Origin: a bacterium 1xD8-48
GTDB lineage: Bacteria; Bacillota; Clostridia; Lachnospirales; Lachnospiraceae
Assembly (NCBI GenBank): GCA_009917455.1
Contig: QZDS01000017.1
Span: 1-64,000 of the forward strand
Reading direction: 5' to 3'
DNA: 64,000 nt
The notes beneath the pieces were generated by a model, which saw nothing but the letters and a program-made list of their open reading frames with translations, did no database searches and had not been told where the DNA came from. The position numbers were made by a program, and so were the translations under genes. Positions 34,531-45,383 of this stretch are shown here, in pieces. Position 1 is the first letter of the stretch. Each line of letters opens with the position of its first letter.

Positions 34531-35502
34531 TCACTTTCTGTTTTGAAGTCTTTTTTGCAGCATCCGGATATCAGGTCCGGTAAATTTACACAGGTTGTAA
34601 TGACTGGTTATTCGGGAAAAAACCCTGTCCGAATAACGGTTCCGCACGTCCTCCAAAGATAAATTAGTAGAAATCAGAGTAGAGCGCTTGTTAAGATGAC
34701 GTTCATTTAAGAGAGAAAATAAAACAGAGGGCGCTATATTTTTAGTGAATTCCGTTCCCAAATCATCAATGATGAGCAAATCACAATCACTTAGATTTTC
34801 ACAGGAATCCACAGTATTATCTTTATTTTTATAATCGAATATATTTTTGGATAAAATTTCAAAGAGACCGGCCGCACTGAAATAGATAACGGAGTGTCCG
34901 TTTTCTATTAATTCTTTAGCGATACAGCCGGACAAAAAAGATTTGCCTGTACCTACTGTACCATAAAAAAATAAATTATGGTAGTCAGAATCAAAGGTTT
35001 CTATGAATTTTCTGCATTCGGACACTGTCTTTTGAAAGCGTTCCAAATCTTCTCCCTGGTAGTATTCAAAAGACAGGGTGTTGAAATTTTCTTTTTCCAG
35101 CACATCGCTGATACCGGACTGTTCATAAAGGAGATGAATGACAGCCTGTTTAAAGCAATGGCATTTCTGCCCGTTTATATAACCTGTATCCCTACAGTCC
35201 GGGCAGCTGTAGATGCCGGAAAGATAATCGGAAGGGTATCCTGCTTTGGCAAGAAGGAGCTGTTTTTTTGAGATAAGCCGGCTTATGGCGTCTCTCAAAT
35301 CCTTTAGCGCAGAGTCGTCGCCGGAAAGCAGCTTTTTCCCCTGGGTAACAGAAAGAGACGCAACGGAATCCGATAGCTCGCGGTATCCCTCTACATGCTC
35401 AAAAATATACGCCTTGCGCTCTTCCAAAAGATGTCGGTTTCTGCTTTGTCTGTCTTCGTATTCCCGCATGATAGCATCATACTGAGAGTTCGTTAGCGCC
35501 AC
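34531..35502 (-). CDS. dnaC: DnaC/DnaI-like helicase loader ATPase
   Basis: This 323-residue AAA+ ATPase loads the replicative helicase. The Walker A motif FYGTVGTGKSFLSGCIA is near residue 180, Walker B LLIIDDLGTE near 245, and a four-cysteine zinc site near 97-112 (CPDC and CHC). The start is GTG (35500-35502) preceded by AAGGAG. It follows the DnaD-domain gene by 24 nt, the usual clostridial replication-restart pair. Confidence 0.92.
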   Translation of the reverse strand: MALTNSQYDAIMREYEDRQSRNRHLLEERKAYIFEHVEGYRELSDSVASLSVTQGKKLLSGDDSALKDLRDAISRLISKKQLLLAKAGYPSDYLSGIYSCPDCRDTGYINGQKCHCFKQAVIHLLYEQSGISDVLEKENFNTLSFEYYQGEDLERFQKTVSECRKFIETFDSDYHNLFFYGTVGTGKSFLSGCIAKELIENGHSVIYFSAAGLFEILSKNIFDYKNKDNTVDSCENLSDCDLLIIDDLGTEFTKNIAPSVLFSLLNERHLNKRSTLISTNLSLEDVRNRYSDRVFSRITSHYNLCKFTGPDIRMLQKRLQNRK

Positions 35503-35526
35503 TGTCGTTCTCCTTATGTATCGTCA

Positions 35527-36567
35527 CTAATTACTCAGAATTTCCTGTTCGAGGGCTTCAAAGTCATAGTCGGTATGCATAAACTGATTAAAAGCTCCTG
35601 CAGCATTTCCCTGAGGCTTCAAGCTGCTTTTATTTTTAGCGTAAGCGTCGTCCAACTGTCTGATATCCGCTTTGCTGCGGACATTTTTTTTGTGCCAGCT
35701 GGTGAGAATACTGTCTGCATATTCAAAACGGTGCTTGTCCGTAGCCATGACGGTCCGGGAGCAGGCTTCCGAAATAATATCCTGTGAAAACCCGTATTCC
35801 TTCATCCATTTGCTGGCAAAGTCGGCCTCGATTTTCGTTGGTGTTCCTGACTTTCCAAGGGATTTCATGATAGTATAAACTGTTTTGTCATATTTACCTG
35901 CAAGCTTTGCCGCCTGCTTTGGAGTGGTAATATTCTCCTGTGCCCAGCTTATGGCAACCTTTTCTATGTATCGGAAATCCTTCTTCCCTTTATCGACACA
36001 GTATTGAATCAGATAATCAATTAAATCCTCCGAAAAGCCAAGCCTGTCGGAAAAGAAAAGGATGGTATTGATTTCGGAAGGACTTAAAGGCTTTCCTATA
36101 TACTGCTCCGCAACAAAAAGAAGCTGGGAGATTTCCTCATTATTTTTAAATTCCTTTAATTCGTCGGCACTGTAACTGGGTTTTACAAATTCAGGCTTTT
36201 GTCCGGAGGTGTCTGTTTTGGCGGGAAGCTTTACCACAGAAGCCAGAACCGCCGTGTCCTTGCCTGATTTTTTTGAAACATCCAGAAGCTGAACGCCGGA
36301 AATATTTTTGGAATCATCATATTCTAAAGAAAGAAGATGATTCTTTTCCCAGTATTTCAGAGCCCGCACAACATCCTTTTCCGTGTGGTTAAACTGGTCG
36401 GCCATATCGGAAATACTGGTGGTAAGCCCGGCTCCCGTCACCCGGAGAAGATACAGATAAATTTTCAGCTGGGCGTCGTTGGCGTCTTTCATGTATTCGT
36501 CTATAAAGACGTTTGAAACAATAGTAATATCGGTATAATTTTCCTGATAAACATTAAAACGCCCCAT
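35527..36567 (-). CDS. dnaD: DnaD domain protein (replication initiation/primosome)
   Basis: The protein has 346 residues from ATG 36565-36567 (MGRFNVYQENY), with GGGGG 7 nt before it; the frame extends 108 nt further upstream but those ATGs lack sites. The N-terminal winged helix (about 20-100, containing DMADQFNHTEKDVVRAL) and two DnaB_2/DnaD-type domains (about 150-230 and 235-310) are visible. In Firmicutes such proteins recruit the helicase loader, which is encoded next. Confidence 0.88.
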   Translation of the reverse strand: MGRFNVYQENYTDITIVSNVFIDEYMKDANDAQLKIYLYLLRVTGAGLTTSISDMADQFNHTEKDVVRALKYWEKNHLLSLEYDDSKNISGVQLLDVSKKSGKDTAVLASVVKLPAKTDTSGQKPEFVKPSYSADELKEFKNNEEISQLLFVAEQYIGKPLSPSEINTILFFSDRLGFSEDLIDYLIQYCVDKGKKDFRYIEKVAISWAQENITTPKQAAKLAGKYDKTVYTIMKSLGKSGTPTKIEADFASKWMKEYGFSQDIISEACSRTVMATDKHRFEYADSILTSWHKKNVRSKADIRQLDDAYAKNKSSLKPQGNAAGAFNQFMHTDYDFEALEQEILSN

Positions 36568-36726
36568 AAAACGACCCCCGTATGATACTGTTTCCAAAGT
36601 GAAAGCAAGGCTCATTATAACACAGGTATTCTGAAAATGAAATAGTAAAAATTTCAGAAAAACCAGTATTTTCAAGGGTTTGAGAGGACTGACTACCCAT
36701 GTGGAAAGTGTGGAAAATGTGGAAAA

Positions 36727-38103
36727 CTATCGGTCAAGAAGATTTTCTCCAATGTTTACAACGTTTCCCGCACCCATAGTTATCAACAGGTCGCCGGGCT
36801 GGCAGTTCTCATATAGAAAATTTTCAATTTCCTTAAACGAAGAAAAGTAATAACAATTTTTATTAAGGGGCTTTATTTCTTCTAAAAGGTTACGGGAGCT
36901 TATGCCCAGGTCGTCGGTTTCACGGGCGGGATAAATATCAGTCAGCACCACATAATCCGCAACAGAAAGAGCTTTTGCAAAGTCCTTCATTAAGGCTTTG
37001 GTGCGGGTATAGGTATGAGGCTGGAACACACACCAGAGAGACTTGCGGGGATAATTTATCGCAGCGGCTAAGGTTGCGGTAATTTCTGTAGGGTGATGCG
37101 CATAATCATCTATTATAGTGGTTCCGTTCATCATGCCCTTATACTCAAAGCGGCGCTCCGTACCGTGAAAATCAGTTAATGCGCTGCGCGCCACGGAAAA
37201 ATCAACGGATAAAAGGTCGGCGACAGCGAAGGCGGCTATTGCATTATAAACATTATGAAGTCCGGGAACGCCCAGGGTAACAGCCTCCCTGGAATTCCTT
37301 GTCACAAGAAGAAAGCCGGCGTTGCCGTTTTCATCATAGGTAATCTGTTCGGGATGATAGTCATATTCGGAGGTGCTGCCGAAGGTGACAACCTTACAGG
37401 ACAAGTCCTTTAAAATGATATCGGCTCCGGGGATTTCTCCGTTGATAATTAAAGTGCCGTCAGAGGGAATCAGCTTTGCAAACTCATGGAAGGAATTTAA
37501 GATATCGTCAATATCCTTAAAAAAGTCCAGATGGTCTTCCTCCACGTTGAGAATAACGCCCACCTTCGGATAAAAGCTCAAAAAGCTGTTGGTATATTCG
37601 CAGGCCTCCGTCACAAATAAATCGGAGTGGCCTATGCGGAAATTTCCTCCGATGGCCTTTAAGATGCCGCCAATAGAAAGCGTGGGGTCGGTGTCCGCCT
37701 TCAGGAGAATTTCTGAGATCATGGAAGTGGTGGTGGTTTTCCCGTGAGTACCGCTGATGGCAATGGGAACCGCATAGTTTTTCATCATCTGGCCTAAGAG
37801 CTGCGCACGGGTAAGGGATGGTATCCCCATTTTTTTCATGGCGGCGTATTCGGGATTGTCGGGATGGATGGCGCTTGTGTAGACCACAAGGTCAATATCG
37901 TTGCCAATATTTTCCGCCTGCTGGCCATAGTGGATGAGCGCGCCCTTACTTTCAAGAAGCTCCGTAAGGGATGATTTTTGGGAGTCGGAGCCGGAAACGG
38001 TAAACCCCTTTTCCAGAAGAATTTCCGCCAGCCCGCTCATGCTGATGCCGCCGATTCCTATGAAATATATATGTTCAGGATGAGTAAAGTTTAACTGATA
38101 CAT
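36727..38103 (-). CDS. murC: UDP-N-acetylmuramate--L-alanine ligase
   Basis: This 458-residue Mur ligase adds L-Ala to UDP-MurNAc in the cytoplasm. The N-terminal Rossmann motif FIGIGGISMSG, the P-loop ISGTHGKTTTTSM near residue 113, NVEEDHLDFF and DDYAHHPTE are diagnostic of MurC. GGAGGG lies 7 nt before ATG 38103. It is the first gene of the minus-strand group and is divergent from glgC. Confidence 0.97.
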   Translation of the reverse strand: MYQLNFTHPEHIYFIGIGGISMSGLAEILLEKGFTVSGSDSQKSSLTELLESKGALIHYGQQAENIGNDIDLVVYTSAIHPDNPEYAAMKKMGIPSLTRAQLLGQMMKNYAVPIAISGTHGKTTTTSMISEILLKADTDPTLSIGGILKAIGGNFRIGHSDLFVTEACEYTNSFLSFYPKVGVILNVEEDHLDFFKDIDDILNSFHEFAKLIPSDGTLIINGEIPGADIILKDLSCKVVTFGSTSEYDYHPEQITYDENGNAGFLLVTRNSREAVTLGVPGLHNVYNAIAAFAVADLLSVDFSVARSALTDFHGTERRFEYKGMMNGTTIIDDYAHHPTEITATLAAAINYPRKSLWCVFQPHTYTRTKALMKDFAKALSVADYVVLTDIYPARETDDLGISSRNLLEEIKPLNKNCYYFSSFKEIENFLYENCQPGDLLITMGAGNVVNIGENLLDR

Positions 38104-38186
38104 GAGAAAACCCTCCGCTAATACAATAGTCTTGACCTAATTATATAAAATTACACAGGAAAAACCAATGACATTTTTAATAAACA

Positions 38187-38215
38187 TTCACTTTTGGAAA
38201 AACCTATGATATACT
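38187..38215 (+). promoter_or_regulatory. probable sigma-A promoter of glgCD
   Basis: TTCACT (38187-38192), a 17-nt spacer and TATACT (38210-38215) lie about 85 nt upstream of the glgC start. Confidence 0.55.
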
Positions 38216-38301
38216 ATTCATACAAATTATAAACGTTACATACATCGTAATATAAAAATATTTCTTATTAAGATATAGTATTGAATACATGGGGGGACAG
38301 T

Positions 38302-39576
38302 ATGATTAAAAAGGAAATGATTGCCATGCTGTTAGCGGGCGGTCAGGGAAGCCGGTTGGGAGTATTGACATCCAAGGTCGCCAAACCCGCAGTATCTTTC
38401 GGGGGGAAGTACCGTATTATTGATTTTCCGCTCAGTAACTGCATTAATTCAGGAATAGATACAGTTGGGGTCTTGACACAATATCAGCCTTTGCGGTTAA
38501 ATACACATATCGGAATCGGTATTCCCTGGGACCTGGACAGGAATATCGGCGGCGTGACGGTTCTGCCGCCCTATGAGAAAACAATCAACAGCGAATGGTA
38601 TACCGGAACAGCCAACGCCATTTACCAGAATCTGGAATATATGGAAAGCTTTCATCCTGAATATGTCCTGATTCTTTCAGGCGACCATATATACAAGATG
38701 GACTATGAAGTTATGCTGGGGTTTCATAAGGAAAAGAACGCTGAAGTGACAATAGCCGTTATGCCTGTGCCCATGGAGGAGGCCAGGCGTTTTGGAATTA
38801 TGATTACCGATGAGAACAGGAGAATAACCGATTTTGAGGAAAAGCCTGCCAATCCCAGGAGTAATCTTGCATCCATGGGTATTTATATATTTAACTGGAA
38901 AACATTAAGGGAAGCATTGCTTACAAACGCACAGCAGCCGGGACTTGACTTCGGTAAGCATATCATTCCCTACTGCCATGGCAAGGGAGATTCGCTCTAT
39001 GCCTATGAGTTTAACGGGTACTGGAAGGATGTGGGAACCTTAAATTCCTATTGGGAGGCCAATATGGAATTGATTGACATTGTTCCTGAATTCAACCTGT
39101 ATGAGGAGTACTGGAAAATCTACACCAAAAGTGAAATTCTGCCGCCGCAGTATATTGCCGACGGTTCCGTAGTGGAAAGGAGCATTATAGGGGAAGGCTC
39201 CGATATTTACGGACAGGTATATAATTCTGTAATCGGCTGTGGTGTTACGATTGGAAGGGACACGATTGTCAGGGATTCTATTATCATGAATAATACACGA
39301 ATAGGGGAGGGATGCGAACTCTACAAAGTGATAGCGGCGGAAAATGTCAAAATTGAAAATCATGTAAAAATGGGATTTGGGGAGGAAGTGCCTAATGAAA
39401 CCGACCCGCACATCTACAGCGACGGCATTGTTACGGTGGGTGAGACGAGCGTGATACCGGAGGGCGTCACGGTGGGTAAGAATACCTGTATATTCGGAGT
39501 AACATCAAGAGAAGACTACACGGACAATTATCTTGCGGGCGGAAAAATATTGATTAAGGCAGGTGATGAGCATTGA
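38302..39576 (+). CDS. glgC: glucose-1-phosphate adenylyltransferase, catalytic subunit
   Basis: This 424-residue enzyme makes ADP-glucose from glucose-1-phosphate and ATP, the first committed step of glycogen synthesis. The nucleotide-binding motif [13 protein letters not shown], the sugar-binding [10 protein letters not shown] and [11 protein letters not shown] are intact, followed by C-terminal left-handed beta-helix repeats (about 300-400). ATG 38302 is chosen because GGGGGGACAG lies directly before it; the TTG at 38281 is unlikely. It overlaps glgD. Confidence 0.96.
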   Translation: MIKKEMIAMLLAGGQGSRLGVLTSKVAKPAVSFGGKYRIIDFPLSNCINSGIDTVGVLTQYQPLRLNTHIGIGIPWDLDRNIGGVTVLPPYEKTINSEWYTGTANAIYQNLEYMESFHPEYVLILSGDHIYKMDYEVMLGFHKEKNAEVTIAVMPVPMEEARRFGIMITDENRRITDFEEKPANPRSNLASMGIYIFNWKTLREALLTNAQQPGLDFGKHIIPYCHGKGDSLYAYEFNGYWKDVGTLNSYWEANMELIDIVPEFNLYEEYWKIYTKSEILPPQYIADGSVVERSIIGEGSDIYGQVYNSVIGCGVTIGRDTIVRDSIIMNNTRIGEGCELYKVIAAENVKIENHVKMGFGEEVPNETDPHIYSDGIVTVGETSVIPEGVTVGKNTCIFGVTSREDYTDNYLAGGKILIKAGDEH

Positions 39577-40691
39577 GAGCGATAGGTATCATATTAGCGG
39601 GCGGAAGCAGCTACAGAATGAAAGAGCTTTCCCAGAAGAGAGCCGTTTGCGCAATGCCTGTTGCGGGAAGCTACAGAAGCATTGACTTTGCTTTAAGCAA
39701 TATGACCAACTCCCATATCCAGAAGGTGGCGGTGTTCACGCAGTATAACGCCGGCAGTTTAAACGAGCATTTGAATTCTTCCAAGTGGTGGGATTTTGGA
39801 CGCAAACAGGGCGGTCTGTATGTGTTTACTCCGGCTGTCACAGCCGAAGGAAGCTTCTGGTACAGAGGGACGGCGGACGCCATTGCGCAAAATCTTTCTT
39901 TCCTCAAAAATTGTCATGAACCATATGTGGTAATCACCTCAGGGGACTGTGTCTACAAAATGGACTACAATAAGCTGTTAGAATACCATATCGACAGGAA
40001 GGCGGATATCACTGTAGTCTGCAAGGACATGGGTGAAAATGCCAGTGTGGAGCGGTTCGGGACAGTTAAGATGAACGAGGAAGGCCGTATTGAGGAATTT
40101 GAAGAAAAGCCGGTAATGGCGAAGTCCAACACCATTTCCTGTGGTATTTATGTTATCAGAAGGCGTCAGCTGATAGAAATGATAGAAAAAAGCGCACAGG
40201 AGGAGAGATATGATTTTGTCAAGGATATTTTAATCCGCTACAAAAACATGAAAAGAATCTATGGGTATAAAATGAAGGATTACTGGAGGAACATAGCGTC
40301 TGTGGAAGACTATTTTGATACCAACATGGACTTCCTTAAGGCAGAAACAAGAGATTACTTTTTTAAACAGTATCCGGATATTTATTCCAAAGTGGATGAT
40401 TTGCCGCCGGCAAAGTATAACGCGGGGGCAAGAATCAAAAACAGTCTTATTTCAAGCGGCTGTATTGTAAACGGGGTCGTGGAGGACTCTGTTATCTTCA
40501 AGAAGGCTTATATCGGAAATAACTGTTATATCAAGAATTCCATTATTTTAAATGATGTGTATATCGGAGACAACACTCACATTGACAATTGCATCGTAGA
40601 AAGCCGTGATACAATCAGAGCGAATTCTTATCATGCAGGAACTGACGGCATTAAGATTGTGCTGGAAAGAAACAACAGATATGTTATTTAA
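39573..40691 (+). CDS. glgD: glucose-1-phosphate adenylyltransferase subunit GlgD
   Basis: This 372-residue GlgC paralogue forms a heteromer with GlgC in Firmicutes and modulates it. The N-terminal loop reads [13 protein letters not shown] rather than GGxGxRL, so the nucleotide loop is altered as usual for GlgD. It begins at TTG 39573 inside the glgC stop (TTGA), 4-nt overlap, which ties their translation and stoichiometry. The beta-helix C-terminus is present. Confidence 0.93.
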   Translation: MRAIGIILAGGSSYRMKELSQKRAVCAMPVAGSYRSIDFALSNMTNSHIQKVAVFTQYNAGSLNEHLNSSKWWDFGRKQGGLYVFTPAVTAEGSFWYRGTADAIAQNLSFLKNCHEPYVVITSGDCVYKMDYNKLLEYHIDRKADITVVCKDMGENASVERFGTVKMNEEGRIEEFEEKPVMAKSNTISCGIYVIRRRQLIEMIEKSAQEERYDFVKDILIRYKNMKRIYGYKMKDYWRNIASVEDYFDTNMDFLKAETRDYFFKQYPDIYSKVDDLPPAKYNAGARIKNSLISSGCIVNGVVEDSVIFKKAYIGNNCYIKNSIILNDVYIGDNTHIDNCIVESRDTIRANSYHAGTDGIKIVLERNNRYVI

Positions 40692-40760
40692 TTAAGTATG
40701 CGTCTGCAGGCACCGGGGTTTGTACATAATATAAAAGGACGAACTTAAGGGGGACTGAAT

Positions 40761-41027
40761 ATGCAAATTACAGATGTACGAGTGAGGAAAATCACGAAAG
40801 AAGGCAAGATGCGCGCCATTGTTTCAATTACCATTGATGAAGAATTTGTGATTCATGATATTAAAGTCATAGAGGGAGATAAAGGGCTGTTTATAGCAAT
40901 GCCGAGCAAAAAGGCAACGGATGGGGAATACAGAGATATCGCCCATCCGATTAACTCGGAAGCCAGGGAAAAAATCCAGAAAATTATTCTGGAGAGGTAT
41001 GAGGATGCGGCAGCAGAGCCGGAGTAG
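40761..41027 (+). CDS. spoVG: septation/sporulation regulator SpoVG
   Basis: This 88-residue nucleic-acid-binding protein starts [11 protein letters not shown] and contains [20 protein letters not shown] and [12 protein letters not shown], a near-perfect SpoVG. It is a broadly acting regulator that binds DNA and RNA. AAGGGGG precedes ATG. It stands alone and is followed by a strong terminator at 41096. Confidence 0.97.
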   Translation: MQITDVRVRKITKEGKMRAIVSITIDEEFVIHDIKVIEGDKGLFIAMPSKKATDGEYRDIAHPINSEAREKIQKIILERYEDAAAEPE

Positions 41028-41037
41028 AACAGCAAAC

Positions 41038-41060
41038 GCAGTCGCGTTTCGCAAGACTGC
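41038..41060 (+). terminator. small hairpin downstream of spoVG
   Basis: GCAGTC (41038-41043) pairs with GACTGC (41055-41060), followed by TTATTTT. It is possibly the first of two tandem terminators. Confidence 0.45.
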
Positions 41061-41095
41061 TTATTTTAATAAAAGTGAGTTGAAAACTTTTCAAG

Positions 41096-41126
41096 GGTTG
41101 TCGTAAAGCGGCAACCTCTTTTTTTG
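41096..41126 (+). terminator. intrinsic terminator downstream of spoVG
   Basis: GGTTGTCG (41096-41103) pairs with CGGCAACC (41109-41116, one G-U), loop TAAAG, followed by TCTTTTTTT. Confidence 0.88.
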
Positions 41127-41242
41127 TGCGGGCCGGCATGGGCACAGGGAAAGAAATTTTCCTGCCGGCCATTCTGTACTCGATTTTTGAAAAGAAGTAT
41201 GCTATTATGGCACTGATTATTGAAAGATGAGAGGAAAAAGAA

Positions 41243-41821
41243 ATGTTTCTTATAGCAGGACTTGGAAATCCCAAAAGGGAATATGATAATACCAGACATA
41301 ATATCGGGTTTGACATGATAGACGCAATGGCGGAAAAGTACCATATTTCTGTCAGGAATATTAAAAACCGGGCCATGACAGGACAGGGAATCATTAACGG
41401 ACAGAAAGTGATACTGGTAAAACCGCTTACCTTTATGAATTTAAGCGGCGAGAGCATCCGTCCCCTTGTGGACTACTATAAGATAGACGCGGGACGGGAG
41501 CTGATTGTGGTTTCGGATGATATTAATCTGCCGGCCGGCCAGATACGAATCAGGAAGAAAGGAAGCGCCGGCGGGCACAACGGCCTTAAAAATATCATTG
41601 CTCAGCTTGGCAGCGAAGAATTTCAGAGAATACGGATTGGCGTGGGAGGGAAGCCGGAAAATTATGATTTGGCGGATTACGTGCTGGGACATTTTACAAA
41701 GGAAGAAAAATCCCTGATGGAAAAGACGGTCTCCATGGCTGTGGAAGCGGCGGAGCTGATGCTTATGGGGGATACGGATAAGGCAATGAACGAGTATAAT
41801 CGAAAGGCAGAAAAGGCATGA
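41243..41821 (+). CDS. pth: peptidyl-tRNA hydrolase
   Basis: This 192-residue enzyme recycles tRNA from stalled peptidyl-tRNA. GLGNPKREYDNTRHNIGF carries the catalytic His and Asn near residues 20-22; KPLTFMN, GGHNGLKNI and FQRIRIGVG complete the Pth pattern. GAGGAAAAA lies before ATG. It overlaps mfd by 4 nt (ATGA), the conserved clostridial pth-mfd order. Confidence 0.97.
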   Translation: MFLIAGLGNPKREYDNTRHNIGFDMIDAMAEKYHISVRNIKNRAMTGQGIINGQKVILVKPLTFMNLSGESIRPLVDYYKIDAGRELIVVSDDINLPAGQIRIRKKGSAGGHNGLKNIIAQLGSEEFQRIRIGVGGKPENYDLADYVLGHFTKEEKSLMEKTVSMAVEAAELMLMGDTDKAMNEYNRKAEKA

Positions 41822-44800
41822 GAGTGTTGACGGCCCCCCTTGAGGAACTGGGGGAATTTGAAGAAATTAAAAGGAAACTGCAGGAAAGTACGGCCCACGC
41901 GGCTCTGACCGGCTGTGTGGAATCCCAGAAGCTTCATATGGTATACGGCCTTGGCGGCGGCTTCCGGAACAGGCTCATTGTCACCTTCAGCGATTTACGG
42001 GTGAAAGAACTGATGGAGGACTATCGCTTTTATGATAAAAACGCGGTGGCATATCCGGCCAGGGATTTGATTTTTTATCAGGCCGACGTTCACGGAAACC
42101 AGCTTGTAACAGAGAGAATCAAGTGCCTGCGGCGGATGCTGGAGGGGAAACCGGTTACGGTAATTACCACTTTCAGCAGCCTTATGGCTCCTCAGATTCC
42201 GCTTTCGGCCTGGAAGGAGCACCTGCTTTCCGTCAGCGTCAAAGGACAGGCGGACGAAAGAGAGCTTGCGCAGCGGCTGGTGAATATGGGATATGAAAAA
42301 ATCTATCAGGTGGAAGCGCCCGGGCAGTTCAGCATCCGGGGCGGGATTGTGGATATTTTTGACCTGACGGAGGAAAATCCCTACCGAATCGAGCTTTGGG
42401 GGGACGAGGTGGATTCCATCCGAAGTTTTGACGTTTTAAGCCAGCGTTCCCTGGAAAAGCTTTCCGGCGTTACGATTTATCCGGCGGGTGAAATGCTGCT
42501 TTCTGATAAGCGGCTGAAAGCCGGAATGGATAAGATTGAAAAAGAGGGAAAGGCGTTTGCGGAAAAGCTTCGGAAAGATTTTCATACCGAGGAAGCCCAC
42601 AGAGTGGAAGAACAGACGGGAGAGCTTTTGGAGCAGGTTTATGAATTCCGCAATCTTCTGAATCTTGACGCTTATGTTCATTATTTTTATGAGGATACCG
42701 TGTCCTTTCTTGATTTGTTTGACAGGAGTAAAACCTGCGTTTTTGTGGATGAACCGGCCAGAGTGAAAGAACACGCCGACGCGGTGGAACTGGAATTTCG
42801 GGAAAGTATGGCGCATCGTCTGGAAAAAGGCTATCTGCTTCCCGGACAGATGGATTTGCTCTATTCCGTGGAGGAGGTTGCGGCGAAAATGGAGCGGGGA
42901 CGGACGGTTGCCCTGTCCGCTCTGGATGCAAAAAATCCGTTTTTTAGGGCCGACAGGAAAGCGGATATTCCGGTGAAAAGCATTTCTTCCTATAACAACA
43001 GCTTTGAAACCCTGATACAGGATTTAAAGCGCTACAAAAAGAACGGCTACAGGGTTCTTTTATTGTCAGGCTCCCGCACCAGAGCGGCGAGGCTGGCCGC
43101 AGATTTGCAGGAGCAGGAGCTGCCGGCTTTTTATACGGAAAATCCTGACAGAGAGCTGAAGGCCGGAGAAATTATGACCTTTTACGGCCGGGTTCTAAAG
43201 GGATTTGAATATCCCCTGCTTAAGTTTGCGGTGATTTCGGAAAGCGATATTTTCGGGGCCGATAAAAAGAAAAAGAAGAAGCGCAAAATTTACGAAGGAA
43301 GCAAAATCAATGATTTCAATGAGCTTAAGGTGGGGGACTACGTGGTTCATGAAAATCATGGATTGGGCGTTTACCGGGGCATAGAAAAAGTCGAGGTTGA
43401 GAAGGTCGTAAAGGACTATATCAAAATTGAGTATCAGGACGGCGGAAATCTGTACGTGCTTGCCACCGGCCTTGACGTTATTCAGAAGTACGCTTCCGCC
43501 GATGCCAAACGACCTAAGCTCAACAAGCTGGGGACACAGGAATGGAACCGTTCAAAGAAAAAAGCCCAGGAAGCCGCCGGAGAGGTGGCAAAAGATTTGG
43601 TGGAGCTGTATGCGGCCAGACAGAATAAAACCGGGTTCCAGTACGGGCCGGATACCGTGTGGCAGAGAGAGTTTGAGGAAATGTTTCCCTTTGAGGAGAC
43701 GGAAGGACAGCTTCTTGCCATCACCTCCGCCAAAGAAGATATGGAGAGCACCCGGATTATGGATAGGCTCGTCTGCGGGGACGTGGGCTATGGCAAGACG
43801 GAAATCGCCATCCGGGTGGCTTTCAAGGCAGTGCAGGAGGGAAAGCAGGTGGTATATCTGGTTCCCACCACAATCCTTGCCCAGCAGCATTACAACACCT
43901 TTGTCCAGAGAATGAAGGATTTTCCTGTGCGCGTGGATTTGCTGTCCCGATTCCGTACCGCCTCGGAGCAGAAAAAGACCATTGAGGATTTGAAAAAAGG
44001 ATTTGTGGATATTGTAATCGGAACCCACAGAGTGCTTTCCGCGGACGTCGTCTATAAGGATTTGGGGCTTCTCATCATTGACGAGGAGCAGCGCTTCGGC
44101 GTGCGCCACAAGGAAAAAATCAAGCAGATGAAGGAAAATGTGGATGTGCTGACGCTTACGGCAACGCCGATTCCCCGTACCCTTCACATGAGCCTTGTGG
44201 GGATTCGGGATATGAGCGTGCTTGAGGAGGCGCCAAACGACAGAATGCCCATCCAGACCTATGTGATGGAATACAACGAGGAGATGGTGCGGGAGGCCAT
44301 TGTAAGGGAGCTGTCCAGAAAAGGACAGGTTTACTATGTCTATAACAGAGTAAATAATATTGCGGATATCGCGGCTGCTATCCAGAAGCTGGTGCCGGAG
44401 GCGGCGGTAGCATTTGCCCACGGACAGATGAACGAGCGTGAGCTTGAAAATATTATGTACGATTTTATCAGCGGAGAAATCGATGTACTGGTTTCTACCA
44501 CAATTATCGAGACAGGACTGGATATTCCCAATGTAAACACCATCATTGTCCATGATTCCGACCGCATGGGGCTTTCCCAGCTCTACCAGCTAAGGGGGCG
44601 GGTAGGACGCAGCAACCGCACGGCCTATGCCTTTCTTATGTATAAGCGGGATAAGATGTTAAAGGAGATAGCGGAAAAGAGACTGTCCGCCATCAAAGAG
44701 TTCACGGAGCTTGGCAGCGGCTTTAAGATTGCCATGCGGGATTTGGAAATCCGCGGGGCAGGCAATTTATTAGGAGCAAGGCAGCACGGACATATGCAGG

Positions 44801-45357
44801 CCGTGGGCTATGATTTGTACTGTAAAATGCTGAATGAAGCGGTGAAAAACTTAAAGGGAATCAGTACGCGGGAGGACTTCAATACCACGGTGGATTTGGA
44901 TGTGGACGCGTTTATTCCTCCGGCCTATATTGTCAATGAAATACAGAAGCTTGATATTTACAAGAGAATTGCCGGGATTGAAAATCAGGCGGAGTGCGAC
45001 GATATGAAAGAGGAGCTTTTAGACCGCTTCGGGGCAGTACCCGGCGAGGTGGAGAATCTTTTCCGCATCGCCATGATTCGGGTGAGCGCCCACAGGCTTT
45101 ATATGACGGAAGTAAGAGGCCGGGGCGGTGAAATCCGGTTTACCTTTAAGCCTGATGCAAGGATTATGCCGGAGAGAATCCCGGAAATACTCAAGATGTA
45201 TGATAAACTGTCCTTTAACCATAAGGGAACGCCGTTTTTCCTGTTCCGGTATAAGAAGTGCGGAATGGTGGAGAAGGACGCCCAGATGCTGTTGAGCTTT
45301 ACGGAGCAGCTATTGGTGTCGATGGGGAAGGTGCTGGTGGAGGAGGGCGCGCTTTAA
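41818..45357 (+). CDS. mfd: transcription-repair coupling factor
   Basis: This 1179-residue DNA translocase removes stalled RNA polymerase and recruits UvrA. The order is a UvrB-like N-terminal module, an RNA-polymerase-interaction domain (about 500-575, [17 protein letters not shown]), the helicase with Walker [13 protein letters not shown] and box DEEQ, motif [13 protein letters not shown], and a C-terminal TRCF domain. Length and motifs are normal. The stop TAA (45355-45357) lies inside the left copy of the 24-bp direct repeat flanking the next gene, so the mfd 3' edge marks an insertion boundary. Confidence 0.97.
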   Translation: MRVLTAPLEELGEFEEIKRKLQESTAHAALTGCVESQKLHMVYGLGGGFRNRLIVTFSDLRVKELMEDYRFYDKNAVAYPARDLIFYQADVHGNQLVTERIKCLRRMLEGKPVTVITTFSSLMAPQIPLSAWKEHLLSVSVKGQADERELAQRLVNMGYEKIYQVEAPGQFSIRGGIVDIFDLTEENPYRIELWGDEVDSIRSFDVLSQRSLEKLSGVTIYPAGEMLLSDKRLKAGMDKIEKEGKAFAEKLRKDFHTEEAHRVEEQTGELLEQVYEFRNLLNLDAYVHYFYEDTVSFLDLFDRSKTCVFVDEPARVKEHADAVELEFRESMAHRLEKGYLLPGQMDLLYSVEEVAAKMERGRTVALSALDAKNPFFRADRKADIPVKSISSYNNSFETLIQDLKRYKKNGYRVLLLSGSRTRAARLAADLQEQELPAFYTENPDRELKAGEIMTFYGRVLKGFEYPLLKFAVISESDIFGADKKKKKKRKIYEGSKINDFNELKVGDYVVHENHGLGVYRGIEKVEVEKVVKDYIKIEYQDGGNLYVLATGLDVIQKYASADAKRPKLNKLGTQEWNRSKKKAQEAAGEVAKDLVELYAARQNKTGFQYGPDTVWQREFEEMFPFEETEGQLLAITSAKEDMESTRIMDRLVCGDVGYGKTEIAIRVAFKAVQEGKQVVYLVPTTILAQQHYNTFVQRMKDFPVRVDLLSRFRTASEQKKTIEDLKKGFVDIVIGTHRVLSADVVYKDLGLLIIDEEQRFGVRHKEKIKQMKENVDVLTLTATPIPRTLHMSLVGIRDMSVLEEAPNDRMPIQTYVMEYNEEMVREAIVRELSRKGQVYYVYNRVNNIADIAAAIQKLVPEAAVAFAHGQMNERELENIMYDFISGEIDVLVSTTIIETGLDIPNVNTIIVHDSDRMGLSQLYQLRGRVGRSNRTAYAFLMYKRDKMLKEIAEKRLSAIKEFTELGSGFKIAMRDLEIRGAGNLLGARQHGHMQAVGYDLYCKMLNEAVKNLKGISTREDFNTTVDLDVDAFIPPAYIVNEIQKLDIYKRIAGIENQAECDDMKEELLDRFGAVPGEVENLFRIAMIRVSAHRLYMTEVRGRGGEIRFTFKPDARIMPERIPEILKMYDKLSFNHKGTPFFLFRYKKCGMVEKDAQMLLSFTEQLLVSMGKVLVEEGAL

Positions 45358-45377
45358 TTTAGCGCATAAGCCCTCCG
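45354..45377. repeat. 24-bp direct repeat, left copy, flanking the AAA-ATPase gene
   Basis: It reads TTAATTTA, then G, then CGCATAAGCCCTCCG. The copy at 47191-47214 differs only by A in place of the G (23 of 24 identical). The right copy is the 3' end of the ABC ATPase gene; this left copy would encode the same C-terminal residues (RAYALN plus stop) on the minus strand but is detached from that gene. Confidence 0.9.
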
Positions 45378-45383
45378 GATTTT

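Noticed and set aside
38281..38301. TTG start for glgC seven codons upstream
   Set aside because: The GGGGGG ribosome site falls between this TTG and the ATG at 38302, so the ATG is the functional start.
43552..44553. 333-codon open frame on the minus strand
   Set aside because: It lies antisense to the highly conserved helicase domain of mfd and has no own start signal.
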